From Deltaproteobacteria bacterium (lineage in GTDB: Bacteria > Desulfobacterota > Desulfobacteria > Desulfobacterales > ETH-SRB1), in contig JAFCZU010000083.1 of the NCBI GenBank assembly GCA_019314185.1, positions 1 to 9,753 of the forward strand: 9,753 nt of DNA. The letters run 5' to 3'. Below the pieces are notes generated by a model that saw nothing but the letters and a program-made list of their open reading frames with translations, was not told the DNA's origin and ran no database searches. The translations under genes were made by a program, and so were the position numbers. Below are positions 1 to 6,563 of this stretch, piece by piece; the stretch's first letter is position 1; each line of letters opens with the position of its first letter.

Positions 1-44
1 AAATAAATATTAAATCATCTTATAAATGAAAAACAGGCGATCTA

Positions 45-1172
45 ATGCAACCAGACGAATCAATCAAAACAAACATATCAGCACATACACCACATGGCAA
101 AAACAATGGAGCATCTTTGCGCCTGATTGCCTGGGAAACTACACGTAACTGCAATCTTTCCTGCAAGCACTGCCGCGCTTCCGCAACAAAAGGCCCATAT
201 AGCGGAGAACTCGACACACAAGCTTCCATACTGCTTATCGATGAAATAGCAAAGCTTGGAAAACCGATAATTATTCTTACCGGCGGTGAACCTCTTTTAC
301 GTCCCGATATATTTGAACTTGCAAGTTACGGTACGGCTAAAGGGCTCAAAATGGTTATGGCTCCCAATGGCACACTGATGACAAAAACTTATGCCAAAAA
401 AATGGCGGATTCAGGAATCAAAAGGATAAGCATCAGCATTGATGGCGCAACAAAGGAAAGTCATGACAGTTTCAGGGGAGTTGACGGAGCTTTCGAAGGA
501 GCGCTTCGCGGTATCAACATGGCAAAAGAGGCTGGAATAGAATTTCAGATTAATACCACCATTACAAAAACAAACCTTGACCAGATCCCCTTGATACAAG
601 AACTTGCCATAGAACTTGGCGCAGTTGCCCATCACATTTTTCTTCTCGTCCCGACCGGCCGCGGCAAATATATTGTTGATCAGGAAATAACTTCAGAAGA
701 ATATGAACGCACTTTAAACTGGTTCTATGACCAGAGAGAAAAAACACCTTTACAATTAAAAGCTACATGCGCTCCCCACTATTACCGCATACTCAGACAA
801 AGGGCTAAAAAAGAAGGAAAGCAGGTTACGTTCAAAACACATGGTCTGGATGCTGTTACACGGGGATGTCTTGGAGGCACAGGATTCTGTTTTATTTCAC
901 ATACAGGTATTGTGCAGCCATGCGGGTTTCTCCAGATAAATTGCGGTGATATTACAAAGACATCCTTTGCCGATATATGGAACAATTCCGAAACCTTTTT
1001 AGCATTACGTGATTTTAACAGACTAAAAGGAAAATGCGGAAAGTGTGAATTTAAAAAAGTATGTGGCGGCTGCAGAGCAAGAGCTTACGAAGCAACCGGA
1101 GACTACCTCGCTGAAGAACCTCTTTGCAGTTATCAACCAGGTTCTAAATCATCTGCAGATAAACCCGTTTAA
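45..1172 (+). CDS. ahbD: AhbD-type radical SAM heme b synthase (Fe-coproporphyrin III decarboxylase)
   Basis: Likely converts Fe-coproporphyrin III (coproheme) to heme b by oxidative decarboxylation of two propionate side chains, the last step of the siroheme-dependent alternative heme pathway; cytoplasmic. Seen: 375 aa with a radical SAM CX3CX2C motif (C36, C40, C43), the SAM-binding GGEP motif (80-83), a conserved LVPTGRGK segment (201-208), ATCAPHYYRI (240-249), and a cysteine-rich C-terminal SPASM-like region (C275, C282, C293, C300, C331, C334, C340, C343, C361) that in this family holds an auxiliary 4Fe-4S cluster. The C-terminal CGGCRARAYEATGDYLAEEP signature is what I recognise as AhbD rather than the relatives AhbC or NirJ, but those are the main alternatives. 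The ATG at 45 has a weak AGG at 35-37; only 44 bases upstream are visible, so operon partners (ahbA/B/C) cannot be judged. Nothing looks broken. Confidence 0.88.
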   Translation: MQPDESIKTNISAHTPHGKNNGASLRLIAWETTRNCNLSCKHCRASATKGPYSGELDTQASILLIDEIAKLGKPIIILTGGEPLLRPDIFELASYGTAKGLKMVMAPNGTLMTKTYAKKMADSGIKRISISIDGATKESHDSFRGVDGAFEGALRGINMAKEAGIEFQINTTITKTNLDQIPLIQELAIELGAVAHHIFLLVPTGRGKYIVDQEITSEEYERTLNWFYDQREKTPLQLKATCAPHYYRILRQRAKKEGKQVTFKTHGLDAVTRGCLGGTGFCFISHTGIVQPCGFLQINCGDITKTSFADIWNNSETFLALRDFNRLKGKCGKCEFKKVCGGCRARAYEATGDYLAEEPLCSYQPGSKSSADKPV

Positions 1173-1204
1173 AAAACTCTTTTCATGAATACCTAAAGCT
1201 ACCG

Positions 1205-1239
1205 AAAAACTCTGACCCGGTCCTGAGTACCAGATTTTT
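1205..1239. terminator. Probable bidirectional terminator between convergent ahbD and sppA
   Basis: The 105-base gap between the two convergent stop codons holds an A-tract plus TCTG (1205-1214) that pairs with CAGA plus a T-tract (1231-1239), with one bulged C and a 16-base middle that can partly fold (GGT 1219-1221 with ACC 1229-1231). The A-run on one side and T-run on the other suit Rho-independent termination in both directions. The stem is mostly A-T, so the fold is only moderate; no energy was computed. Confidence 0.4.
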
Positions 1240-1277
1240 CAGAATAAAATTAAAAAGCACTTGATTGCTCGACCACT

Positions 1278-2180
1278 TCACGGTCTGTAAAGATAACCGG
1301 CATATAAGGTTTGATTGACAAACTGACTTATAAACTCTTTAACTGATGAACCGGTAAGGTATTTTATAAGAGAAAATTTCTTCTCGGGTGGATATACAGT
1401 AGAAATTTTCCCCTTTATTCCACCCAGACGCCCCGCCCATTCCACAGCATCTTCAAGATTCCCGAGACGATCAACAAGCCCAAGATGTTTGGCCTCTTCC
1501 CCTGTAAATATTCGTCCATCAGCAAGCGCTTTCACCTTGGCCTGATCAATCCCTCTTCCTTCGGCAATATCCATAATAAATTGCCTGTGAATCCGGTTTG
1601 AAAAATCCTGAAGAATCTTTCTTTCCTCTTTCGCCATCTCTCGCACAGGAGAACCTATATCCTTATATTCGCCGCTTTTTATGACAACAGGAACCAGACC
1701 GATTTTATGGAGAAGTTCCTGGAAATTTGCATATGCCATGATAACCCCGATACTACCTGTAATAGTACCGGGATTCGCAACAATACCGTCTGCCCCCGCA
1801 GCTACATAATAACCACCCGAAGCGGCAACAGCGCCCATGGAAGCAATAACTTTTTTTGATTTTACTGTCTTTCTTATTTCTCTGAAAATTTCCTGTGAGG
1901 GTCCTACAGATCCTCCTGGAGAATCGATCCGTATCACTATGGCTTTAATAGAACTATTCTCACGAAAGCGTTTCAGGTTATGAATTATATCCCTGGACTC
2001 TGTAATAGCGCCGGTCAATTCTATTATTCCAACCTTTTCTCCACCGGATTTTATCACACCATCAAAACCGGCGCCACTTGTACCAAAAACAAATATCAGC
2101 GACATTCCCATTACAGCCGCAACCATAATAGATGAAAAAACAAGCATAAAAAAAAGATATGGATGACGTCTGGAAAACAT
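1278..2180 (-). CDS. sppA: Signal peptide peptidase SppA (short, single-domain form)
   Basis: Membrane-bound serine protease that degrades signal peptides left after secretion. Seen: 300 aa, an N-terminal basic stretch (SRRH) and one hydrophobic segment (about residues 8-33) acting as membrane anchor, then an S49 peptidase domain: IVIRIDSPGGSVGPS (81-95), the nucleophile Ser121 in AASGGYY, and the general-base Lys173 in GEYKDIGSP. The Ser-Lys spacing of 52 residues equals that of the Ser147/Lys199 pair in Bacillus subtilis SppA. The length fits the single-domain type, not the about 600-residue tandem E. coli type. The gene starts 5 bases after the rpsA stop, with CAGGG at 2190-2194 lying in the rpsA end as ribosome binding site, so the two genes are probably one transcription unit with coupled translation. 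All catalytic residues are present. Confidence 0.93.
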   Translation of the reverse strand: MFSRRHPYLFFMLVFSSIMVAAVMGMSLIFVFGTSGAGFDGVIKSGGEKVGIIELTGAITESRDIIHNLKRFRENSSIKAIVIRIDSPGGSVGPSQEIFREIRKTVKSKKVIASMGAVAASGGYYVAAGADGIVANPGTITGSIGVIMAYANFQELLHKIGLVPVVIKSGEYKDIGSPVREMAKEERKILQDFSNRIHRQFIMDIAEGRGIDQAKVKALADGRIFTGEEAKHLGLVDRLGNLEDAVEWAGRLGGIKGKISTVYPPEKKFSLIKYLTGSSVKEFISQFVNQTLYAGYLYRP

Positions 2181-2185
2181 ACAGG

Positions 2186-4054
2186 TTAACCCTGTTCCTT
2201 ACCTGTGCTATCCTGCAAGTTCTCACGCAGAATTTCACCAAAAGTTGAAGGCAGCGGTTTTGTATTGTTTACATAGTCGCTAAGAAGACTTTTTTCATCA
2301 TCCATGTCAAGCCTCTTTATTGAAAGTCCGATCCTTCTTTCATCACTGTTTATATTCATAACCTTTGCGGTAATAGCATCATTAACATTAAACATACCCA
2401 CAGGTGTTTTTATTTTTTCCTTACTGATTTCAGACACATGAACAAGTCCCTCTATCCCTTCTTCCAGCTCTATAAAAACACCGAAATCAGTAATGTTTGT
2501 AATCGTTCCTGAAATTTCTTTGCCAACCTCATATCGCTCGCCTACAGTAGTCCACGGATCTGTCTGTAATTGTTTAATACCAAGAGAAAATCTTTCATTA
2601 TTCTTTTCAATATCAAGAACTATGGCCTGTATAATATCCCCTTTCTTATATAACTCAGATGGATGTTTTATACGCTTAGTCCAGGACAAATCTGAAATAT
2701 GCACAAGACCGTCAATACCTTCATCTATACCAACAAAAAGGCCAAAATCGGTAATATTCTTGATTTTCCCTTCTATAGTTGTACCAACAGGATATTTCTC
2801 ACTGATTACATCCCACGGATTTGGAACAACCTGCTTCATGCCAAGAGAAATACGTCTATTTTCAGGCTTAATATCAAGCACAACCGCCTCAACCATATCT
2901 CCTATGGAAACAACCTTAGAAGGATGACGTATCTTCCGTGTCCACGACATCTCAGAAACATGAATCAGACCTTCGATACCATCTTCCAACTCTATAAAAG
3001 CGCCGTAGTCTGTCAGGCTGACAACCTTGCCTGTTATATGAGAGCCCAGAGGGTATTTTTCTTTAGCGATCGCCCAAGGGTCCTGAGTAAGCTGTTTCTT
3101 GCCGAGTGAAACCCGTTCTCTCTCAACATCAAAATTAAGGATCTTCACCGTTATATTGTCGCCAACAGAAAAAAGTTCCGAAGGATGCTTAACACGCCCC
3201 CATGAAATATCTGTAATATGGAGAAGGCCGTCCACACCACCAAGATCAACAAATACACCGTACTCGGTAATATTTTTTACTATTCCTTCAACAACTTTAC
3301 CCTCATGAATATTTTCGAGAGTTGCAGATCGTTTAGATTCACGCTCATCTTCAAGAATTGCTCTTCTCGACAAAACAATATTGCTGCGTTTTCTATTATA
3401 TTTTAAAATTTTAAAAGAAAATGTCTTTCCTACAAGCTCGTCCAGATTGCGTATAGGACGCAAATCAGCCTGTGAACCAGGCAAAAAGGCCTGTACTCCG
3501 ATATCCACAGAGAAACCGCCTTTTACACGAGACAATATCTCCCCTTTAATAATTTCCTCGTTATCAAAAGTTTGTTTGATTGCTTCCCATACCTTAATCT
3601 TTGCCGCTTTTTCCTTTGAAAGAACGACGCGCTCTTCTTCTTCATCCCAGTATTCGACCATTACCTCAACACTATCGCCAAGAACGGCATTAAAATTGCC
3701 GTTCTCATCCTTGAATTCGTGAGCCCGTATCTGTCCTTCTGATTTGTATCCTACATCAACCAGCACATAATCTTTATCAACCGCAATAATCTTGCCGGTA
3801 ACAACCTCCCCTTCCGCAAAGCGTTTGAAACTTTCCTCGTAGATATCCATGATATCTTCCATGCTGGTATCAGAGTCCAGATCATCTTTTGTTGACAATT
3901 TGCTGTCCAAAGATGTATCTAATTCCAACTCATCGCTTTGCTGCACAACTTTTTCATCCGACCGTTTTGCATTGATCTGGTCTGAATCGATCTGGTCTGA
4001 TAAATCACTCTCATCATTTTTTTTAATTGAATCGTCTGTTACAAAATTTTCCAT
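2186..4054 (-). CDS. rpsA: 30S ribosomal protein S1, six S1 domains
   Basis: Ribosomal protein S1 binds mRNA single strands on the small subunit and helps initiation on structured or weak-SD messages. Seen: six OB-fold S1 repeats at about residues 82-147, 167-232, 251-320, 336-407, 423-494 and 510-581 of a 622-aa product. Repeats 3-6 carry the canonical YG(V/A)FVDL and G(V/I)(D/E)GL(L/I)H(I/V) signatures; repeats 1-2 are divergent, as expected for the ribosome-binding domains. I choose the ATG at 4054 because AGGGGG (4065-4070) sits 10 bases upstream. The frame stays open to an ATG at 4147, but those 31 extra residues lack a ribosome binding site and overlap the likely promoter. Residues 1-65 form a Ser/Asp/Glu-rich, probably disordered extension containing two SDQI(D/N) units. 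sppA follows 5 bases after the stop. Confidence 0.95.
   Translation of the reverse strand: MENFVTDDSIKKNDESDLSDQIDSDQINAKRSDEKVVQQSDELELDTSLDSKLSTKDDLDSDTSMEDIMDIYEESFKRFAEGEVVTGKIIAVDKDYVLVDVGYKSEGQIRAHEFKDENGNFNAVLGDSVEVMVEYWDEEEERVVLSKEKAAKIKVWEAIKQTFDNEEIIKGEILSRVKGGFSVDIGVQAFLPGSQADLRPIRNLDELVGKTFSFKILKYNRKRSNIVLSRRAILEDERESKRSATLENIHEGKVVEGIVKNITEYGVFVDLGGVDGLLHITDISWGRVKHPSELFSVGDNITVKILNFDVERERVSLGKKQLTQDPWAIAKEKYPLGSHITGKVVSLTDYGAFIELEDGIEGLIHVSEMSWTRKIRHPSKVVSIGDMVEAVVLDIKPENRRISLGMKQVVPNPWDVISEKYPVGTTIEGKIKNITDFGLFVGIDEGIDGLVHISDLSWTKRIKHPSELYKKGDIIQAIVLDIEKNNERFSLGIKQLQTDPWTTVGERYEVGKEISGTITNITDFGVFIELEEGIEGLVHVSEISKEKIKTPVGMFNVNDAITAKVMNINSDERRIGLSIKRLDMDDEKSLLSDYVNNTKPLPSTFGEILRENLQDSTGKEQG
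3974..4000 (-). repeat. Short in-frame tandem repeat inside rpsA
   Basis: The 12-base word GATCTGGTCTGA (plus strand) occurs at 3974-3985 and again at 3989-4000, a period of 15 bases, which encodes SDQID followed by SDQIN in the acidic N-terminal extension of S1. The exact nucleotide match suggests a recent in-frame duplication by slippage. Confidence 0.7.
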
Positions 4055-4064
4055 TAACAATATA

Positions 4065-4070
4065 CCCCCT
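4065..4070 (-). promoter_or_regulatory. rpsA ribosome binding site
   Basis: On the minus strand this reads AGGGGG, 10 bases before the ATG at 4054. It decides the rpsA start in favour of residue MENF over an in-frame ATG 93 bases further upstream. Confidence 0.75.
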
Positions 4071-4118
4071 AAGCCAATTTTAATACCGCAAACAATAGAT
4101 TGATTGCATAAATTATCT

Positions 4119-4147
4119 TTAATATCAAACAACATATAAAAAAACAA
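4119..4147 (-). promoter_or_regulatory. Candidate sigma-70 promoter for rpsA-sppA
   Basis: On the minus strand, TTGTTT (4147-4142) and TATTAA (4124-4119) are spaced by 17 bases, placing transcription start near 4112 and leaving a leader of about 57 bases before the ATG at 4054. The region is very AT-rich, so other boxes are possible; this is the best-spaced pair I found. Confidence 0.3.
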
Positions 4148-4306
4148 CTATTATTTTAAGCAAAAATCCACCCTCAAAAAACGTAGCTTTGATTTAACCA
4201 AACTCATTATCCCAGGCCTCTATCCATATTCACAGACAAAGTCTAATATCTCTGATTTGGCCCAAGCCGATTACCAAAACTCTATATTCAAAAAACAAAC
4301 TACATA
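4148..4306. other. Remainder of the rpsA / DUF3786 divergent intergenic region
   Basis: The gene-free stretch between the rpsA start codon and the DUF3786 start codon totals 330 bases (4055-4384). Apart from the two promoter candidates and the ribosome binding sites listed separately, I see no convincing hairpin, repeat, RNA gene or small ORF here. The sequence is AT-rich with scattered A and T runs. Confidence 0.5.
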
Positions 4307-4335
4307 TTGACCAGAAAGAAGAAAATTGGTATGAA
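4307..4335 (+). promoter_or_regulatory. Candidate sigma-70 promoter for the DUF3786 gene
   Basis: TTGACC (4307-4312) matches the -35 consensus at 5 of 6 bases; TATGAA (4330-4335) matches the -10 at 4 of 6; the spacer is 17 bases. Transcription would begin near 4342, about 42 bases before the ATG at 4385. Confidence 0.45.
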
Positions 4336-4384
4336 TTTTTTGATAAAGACATTTTAAAAATGCAATTTACCTAAAGAGATTTAT

Positions 4385-5032
4385 ATGTCCAGAGAAGACG
4401 ACTACAAGGTTGCGCGTACACTGGCTATCGAAAAATTAAAAACTTGTGATATAAAACAGTGTTGTGCAGATGCAAAACTCGAAATGAAAAATAAGAGCAC
4501 AGGAGAGCGGCAGGTTATCTTTCCTTATATTAATCGGCGCTATATGCTCAATATCGATGGCGAGGCGATCACATTTACAGAAGATGCCGACAGGCCAAGC
4601 TTACCTGAACAAGTTCTGATGCTGCACTATCTTCTTAAAGCAAAAGCAATCCCATTTTCCGGTGAAGTGATTACTTTTCGGGAAGTTCCATCAGGAGCTT
4701 TTTACTACCAGGCATTTTTCAAACGAGCCATTGCCCCCCTTGCAAAGGGCTTTGGTTCACACCCATCGTTGCTTGATCAGGTGGCGGCTATTGTTGGAGA
4801 GATCGTTCCTTCTCCTGCCGATAGAGCTCTCAAGATTGTTGTGCTTCCACAAATCCCGGTGATTCTTTCTATTTGGAAAGAAGATGAAGAGTTTCCAGCC
4901 GAAGGAAATGTTTATTTCGACGCTACAATAAGTTCCCATCTTTCTACTGAAGATATCGCATACGCTGGGAGTACCGCTGTATATACAGCGCTTGGCATTG
5001 CAAGAGGAATGGAACAAAGACATAAAAATTAA
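4385..5032 (+). CDS. DUF3786 domain-containing protein of unknown function
   Basis: A 215-aa soluble protein that I recognise as DUF3786, a family found mainly in strict anaerobes and without an established function. Seen: an N-terminal helix with clustered cysteines (C21, C26, C27), a central PSLPEQVLMLHYLL segment (71-84), FREVPSGAFYYQAFFKR (98-114), and a C-terminal block with VVLPQIPVILSIWKEDEEFPA (152-172), VYFDATISSHLSTEDIAY (176-193). The DEEFP...FD...L..ED order is the part most characteristic of the family. No signal peptide, membrane segment or CXXC pair is evident; some family members carry an extra Fe-S domain, which is absent here. The start has AAAGAGA at 4373-4379. It is transcribed divergently from rpsA and convergently with the rdgC-like ORFs, so it is probably monocistronic. 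Confidence 0.82.
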   Translation: MSREDDYKVARTLAIEKLKTCDIKQCCADAKLEMKNKSTGERQVIFPYINRRYMLNIDGEAITFTEDADRPSLPEQVLMLHYLLKAKAIPFSGEVITFREVPSGAFYYQAFFKRAIAPLAKGFGSHPSLLDQVAAIVGEIVPSPADRALKIVVLPQIPVILSIWKEDEEFPAEGNVYFDATISSHLSTEDIAYAGSTAVYTALGIARGMEQRHKN

Positions 5033-5048
5033 GTAATTAAAAAAAGAA

Positions 5049-5573
5049 TCAGACTTTAATCCATTTTTTGATCAGAGGGACGGTTTCGTTGTTCCATTTG
5101 TTTGAAATCCTTACTTGAATAAACTGTTTGTAAAGATTTTCAACCAGTAAAATCACCTTTTCATAAAGGTATATCTTTTCAAGAACAGCCCCTTCAACAT
5201 CTTCCTTTTTTTCAATCTTTCCGGTTTCAGGCGGTCTTAATGATGAAATATTAAGGCTTTCACCTTTAATATTAAATTTCCATTCATGATCACCGGTTTT
5301 TAAAGAAAAATTCAGTTCTGTGACAACTCCGCCCTTTTGAAGAGAAAGCTTTGCTTCCTCAAGGCCGGCATCATCCCCCTTTATGGTGATATTTTCGACC
5401 CTGTTGTCGAGGCTGTTTTCAAGGACAATACGGTTGTCCATTTCAAGCGAAAGCATATCACTTTGTATTTTAAGTATGCTGGATTGATCCACATCCATGA
5501 TAAACCAGAGCCATGTTAAAAATTCATGCCCTAAAAATTTATACCTGTCGTATGCAATTGAAACATCTAACAT
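5049..5573 (-). CDS. RdgC-like protein, C-terminal part (downstream of an in-frame stop)
   Basis: Second half of an RdgC-like recombination-associated protein. RdgC forms a ring dimer on double-stranded DNA and restrains RecA. Seen: 174 aa; a strongly conserved-looking FLGHEFLTWLWF block (13-24), which I associate with longer deltaproteobacterial RdgC relatives; then GLEEAKLSLQKGGVVTEL (70-87), which lines up with the EE...GKVVTKL stretch in the C-terminal half of E. coli RdgC as I remember it; and a C-terminal helix around YEKVILLVENLYKQF (137-151). The ATG at 5573 is 3 bases after the TAA ending the upstream ORF and in the same frame; no good ribosome binding site precedes it. It may be made by restart after the stop, by readthrough, or not at all if this is a nonsense-disrupted gene. 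Without its N-terminal half it would lack part of the ring. Confidence 0.7.
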   Translation of the reverse strand: MLDVSIAYDRYKFLGHEFLTWLWFIMDVDQSSILKIQSDMLSLEMDNRIVLENSLDNRVENITIKGDDAGLEEAKLSLQKGGVVTELNFSLKTGDHEWKFNIKGESLNISSLRPPETGKIEKKEDVEGAVLEKIYLYEKVILLVENLYKQFIQVRISNKWNNETVPLIKKWIKV

Positions 5574-5576
5574 AAT

Positions 5577-6191
5577 TTAATCCATGAATTTTGTTCTTGA
5601 AATAGTTGATAAAAGATCCCGCTCTCTATCTGTAATGCCTGCGGCAAGCTCGGCCATTGTATAGGGAAAGAGCCGGATCAGTGATAATCTGAAAGATTTT
5701 GAAAAAAGTGTTTCAAGCTCTTCGTTGGCAGCTTTTTGATTGGAAAAAAACCATAAAGAAGATTCCTCATAATTCCAGATAATATCGTAAATATTAGGGG
5801 TTGCCGGAATGCGAAGGATAAGAGCATTGGTTACATGTTCCCTTATGTCTTTTTTTTCATTTCGCGCCAAGTGTTCCCTCCCGCTTTCAGCCAGTTTTTT
5901 GGCCACTTCAATAGTATAATATTTTTTGATGATTTTTGTAGGAATGCTTTTTTTGTCAATCCTCAGTGAAAAGACAAAATAAGCGCCAATAACACAGGAT
6001 GAAGCCTCAAAATCAGGCAGATACGGGTTGTCAAAAGAAGTCCATCCTGCTGTTTTTTCCATTGCTTCATTATCAATTTCTATAATGGAGTTTTTGTTAA
6101 GACCCTCCATAACTGTTTTGAGAAGAGACCCCTGGATTTCTCCTTTTACCTTGTATCTTGTAATTGATACAGACGACGATAGTAAACTCAT
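5577..6191 (-). CDS. rdgC: RdgC-like recombination-associated protein, N-terminal part
   Basis: N-terminal half of an RdgC family protein (dsDNA-binding, modulates RecA filament formation). Seen: 204 aa starting MSLLSSSVSITRYKV; GWTSFDNPY (49-57) matches the GW.P position of E. coli RdgC; FVFSLRIDKKSIPTKIIKK (72-90) followed by a charged helix E..AKKL...GRE...RNEKKDIREHV (95-120) matches the IP..VIK...AK......LK..EK..LK.EV pattern of E. coli RdgC; then the FRLSLIRLFPYTMA region (167-180). The product stops at a TAA (5579-5577), after which the same frame continues for 174 more residues (5573-5049). Together they give about 380 codons; E. coli RdgC is 303. The start has TAAGG (about 6201-6205) nine bases upstream. 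Either a nonsense-interrupted gene or a naturally split one; recognition of the family is from memory of E. coli RdgC. Confidence 0.75.
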   Translation of the reverse strand: MSLLSSSVSITRYKVKGEIQGSLLKTVMEGLNKNSIIEIDNEAMEKTAGWTSFDNPYLPDFEASSCVIGAYFVFSLRIDKKSIPTKIIKKYYTIEVAKKLAESGREHLARNEKKDIREHVTNALILRIPATPNIYDIIWNYEESSLWFFSNQKAANEELETLFSKSFRLSLIRLFPYTMAELAAGITDRERDLLSTISRTKFMD

Positions 6192-6250
6192 GGTTTTAAA
6201 CCTTAAACTTTATAATACTCATGATTGGTTGATGGAAATGCAAATTACCT

Positions 6251-6295
6251 ACTACCCGTAAAACGGGTGGTTTGATAAAAACCCCTCGAAGGGGT
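6251..6295. repeat. Double-palindrome (REP-like) element
   Basis: First hairpin: ACCCGT (6254-6259), loop AAA, ACGGGT (6263-6268), extendable to 9 pairs (6251-6259 with 6263-6271, one G-T). Second hairpin: ACCCCT (6281-6286), loop CGA, AGGGGT (6290-6295). The linker GGTTT (6269-6273) can also pair with AAACC (6278-6282), joining the two. Paired short GC-rich palindromes in an AT-rich spacer resemble REP-type extragenic elements moved by RAYT/Y1 transposases; that link is inference, as no transposase is in the window. It could also act as a transcription stop. Confidence 0.65.
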
Positions 6296-6366
6296 CTAAC
6301 AGCATAGCGATTCATAGCAGATTACAATCCAACATCAAGGACGTAGCCGTCAAGCTAAAAGACTAT

Positions 6367-6470
6367 GAACATCGAACGGCCAACATCGAATTTTGAATAA
6401 GGAATTCTGCCAATTTATAACCTATCAGAGCGAAGCGATTTCATCATTCGATGTTCTATGTTCGATGTTC
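6367..6470. repeat. Imperfect inverted repeat built on GAACATCGAA units
   Basis: The left arm 6367-6391 and the right arm 6446-6470 are reverse complements at 21 of 25 positions; the only differences are four central bases (GGCC versus ATAG). Each arm is itself two copies of an (A/G)AACATCGAA-type unit, so direct and inverted copies are nested. The 54-base centre includes AAGGAATTCTGCCAATTT and GAGCGAAGCGATTTC. I recall similar strings scattered between genes in desulfobacterial genomes, which would make this a dispersed non-coding repeat; that needs a search. Confidence 0.7.
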
Positions 6471-6563
6471 TACGTTCAAAAAACACTTTGCTCGGCTGTT
6501 CAATATTCTCTTATCATAAATATTTTATTTCTTAATCTTACGACCATGCCATTAGATCTCCCA

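Larger units (their letters stand above)
6192..6563. other. Gene-free, repeat-bearing spacer
   Basis: This 372-base gap between the rdgC-like start and the end of the PC4-like gene has no credible protein gene. It holds a double palindrome (6251-6295) and a long imperfect inverted repeat (6367-6470), listed separately. The rest is AT-rich (for example 6505-6540) with no tRNA-like or other RNA fold that I can recognise. The promoter of the rdgC-like gene should lie just above 6205, but I cannot assign boxes with confidence. Confidence 0.6.

Noticed and set aside
2493..2927. Plus-strand open frames of 136-144 residues
   Set aside because: They are antisense to the S1 repeats of rpsA and arise from the repeated coding pattern.
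4055..4147. Longer rpsA starting at the in-frame ATG 4147
   Set aside because: The 31 extra residues are not S1-like, no ribosome binding site precedes 4147, and the stretch overlaps the best promoter candidate, whereas AGGGGG sits correctly before 4054.
5033..5048. Terminator between DUF3786 and the rdgC-like C-terminal ORF
   Set aside because: The gap is only 16 bases and purely AT-rich; a weak TTAA-type pairing is not enough to call a terminator.
6367..6470. CRISPR-like array
   Set aside because: The units are inverted as well as direct, only about 10 bases long, unevenly spaced and without unique spacers; no cas gene is present.
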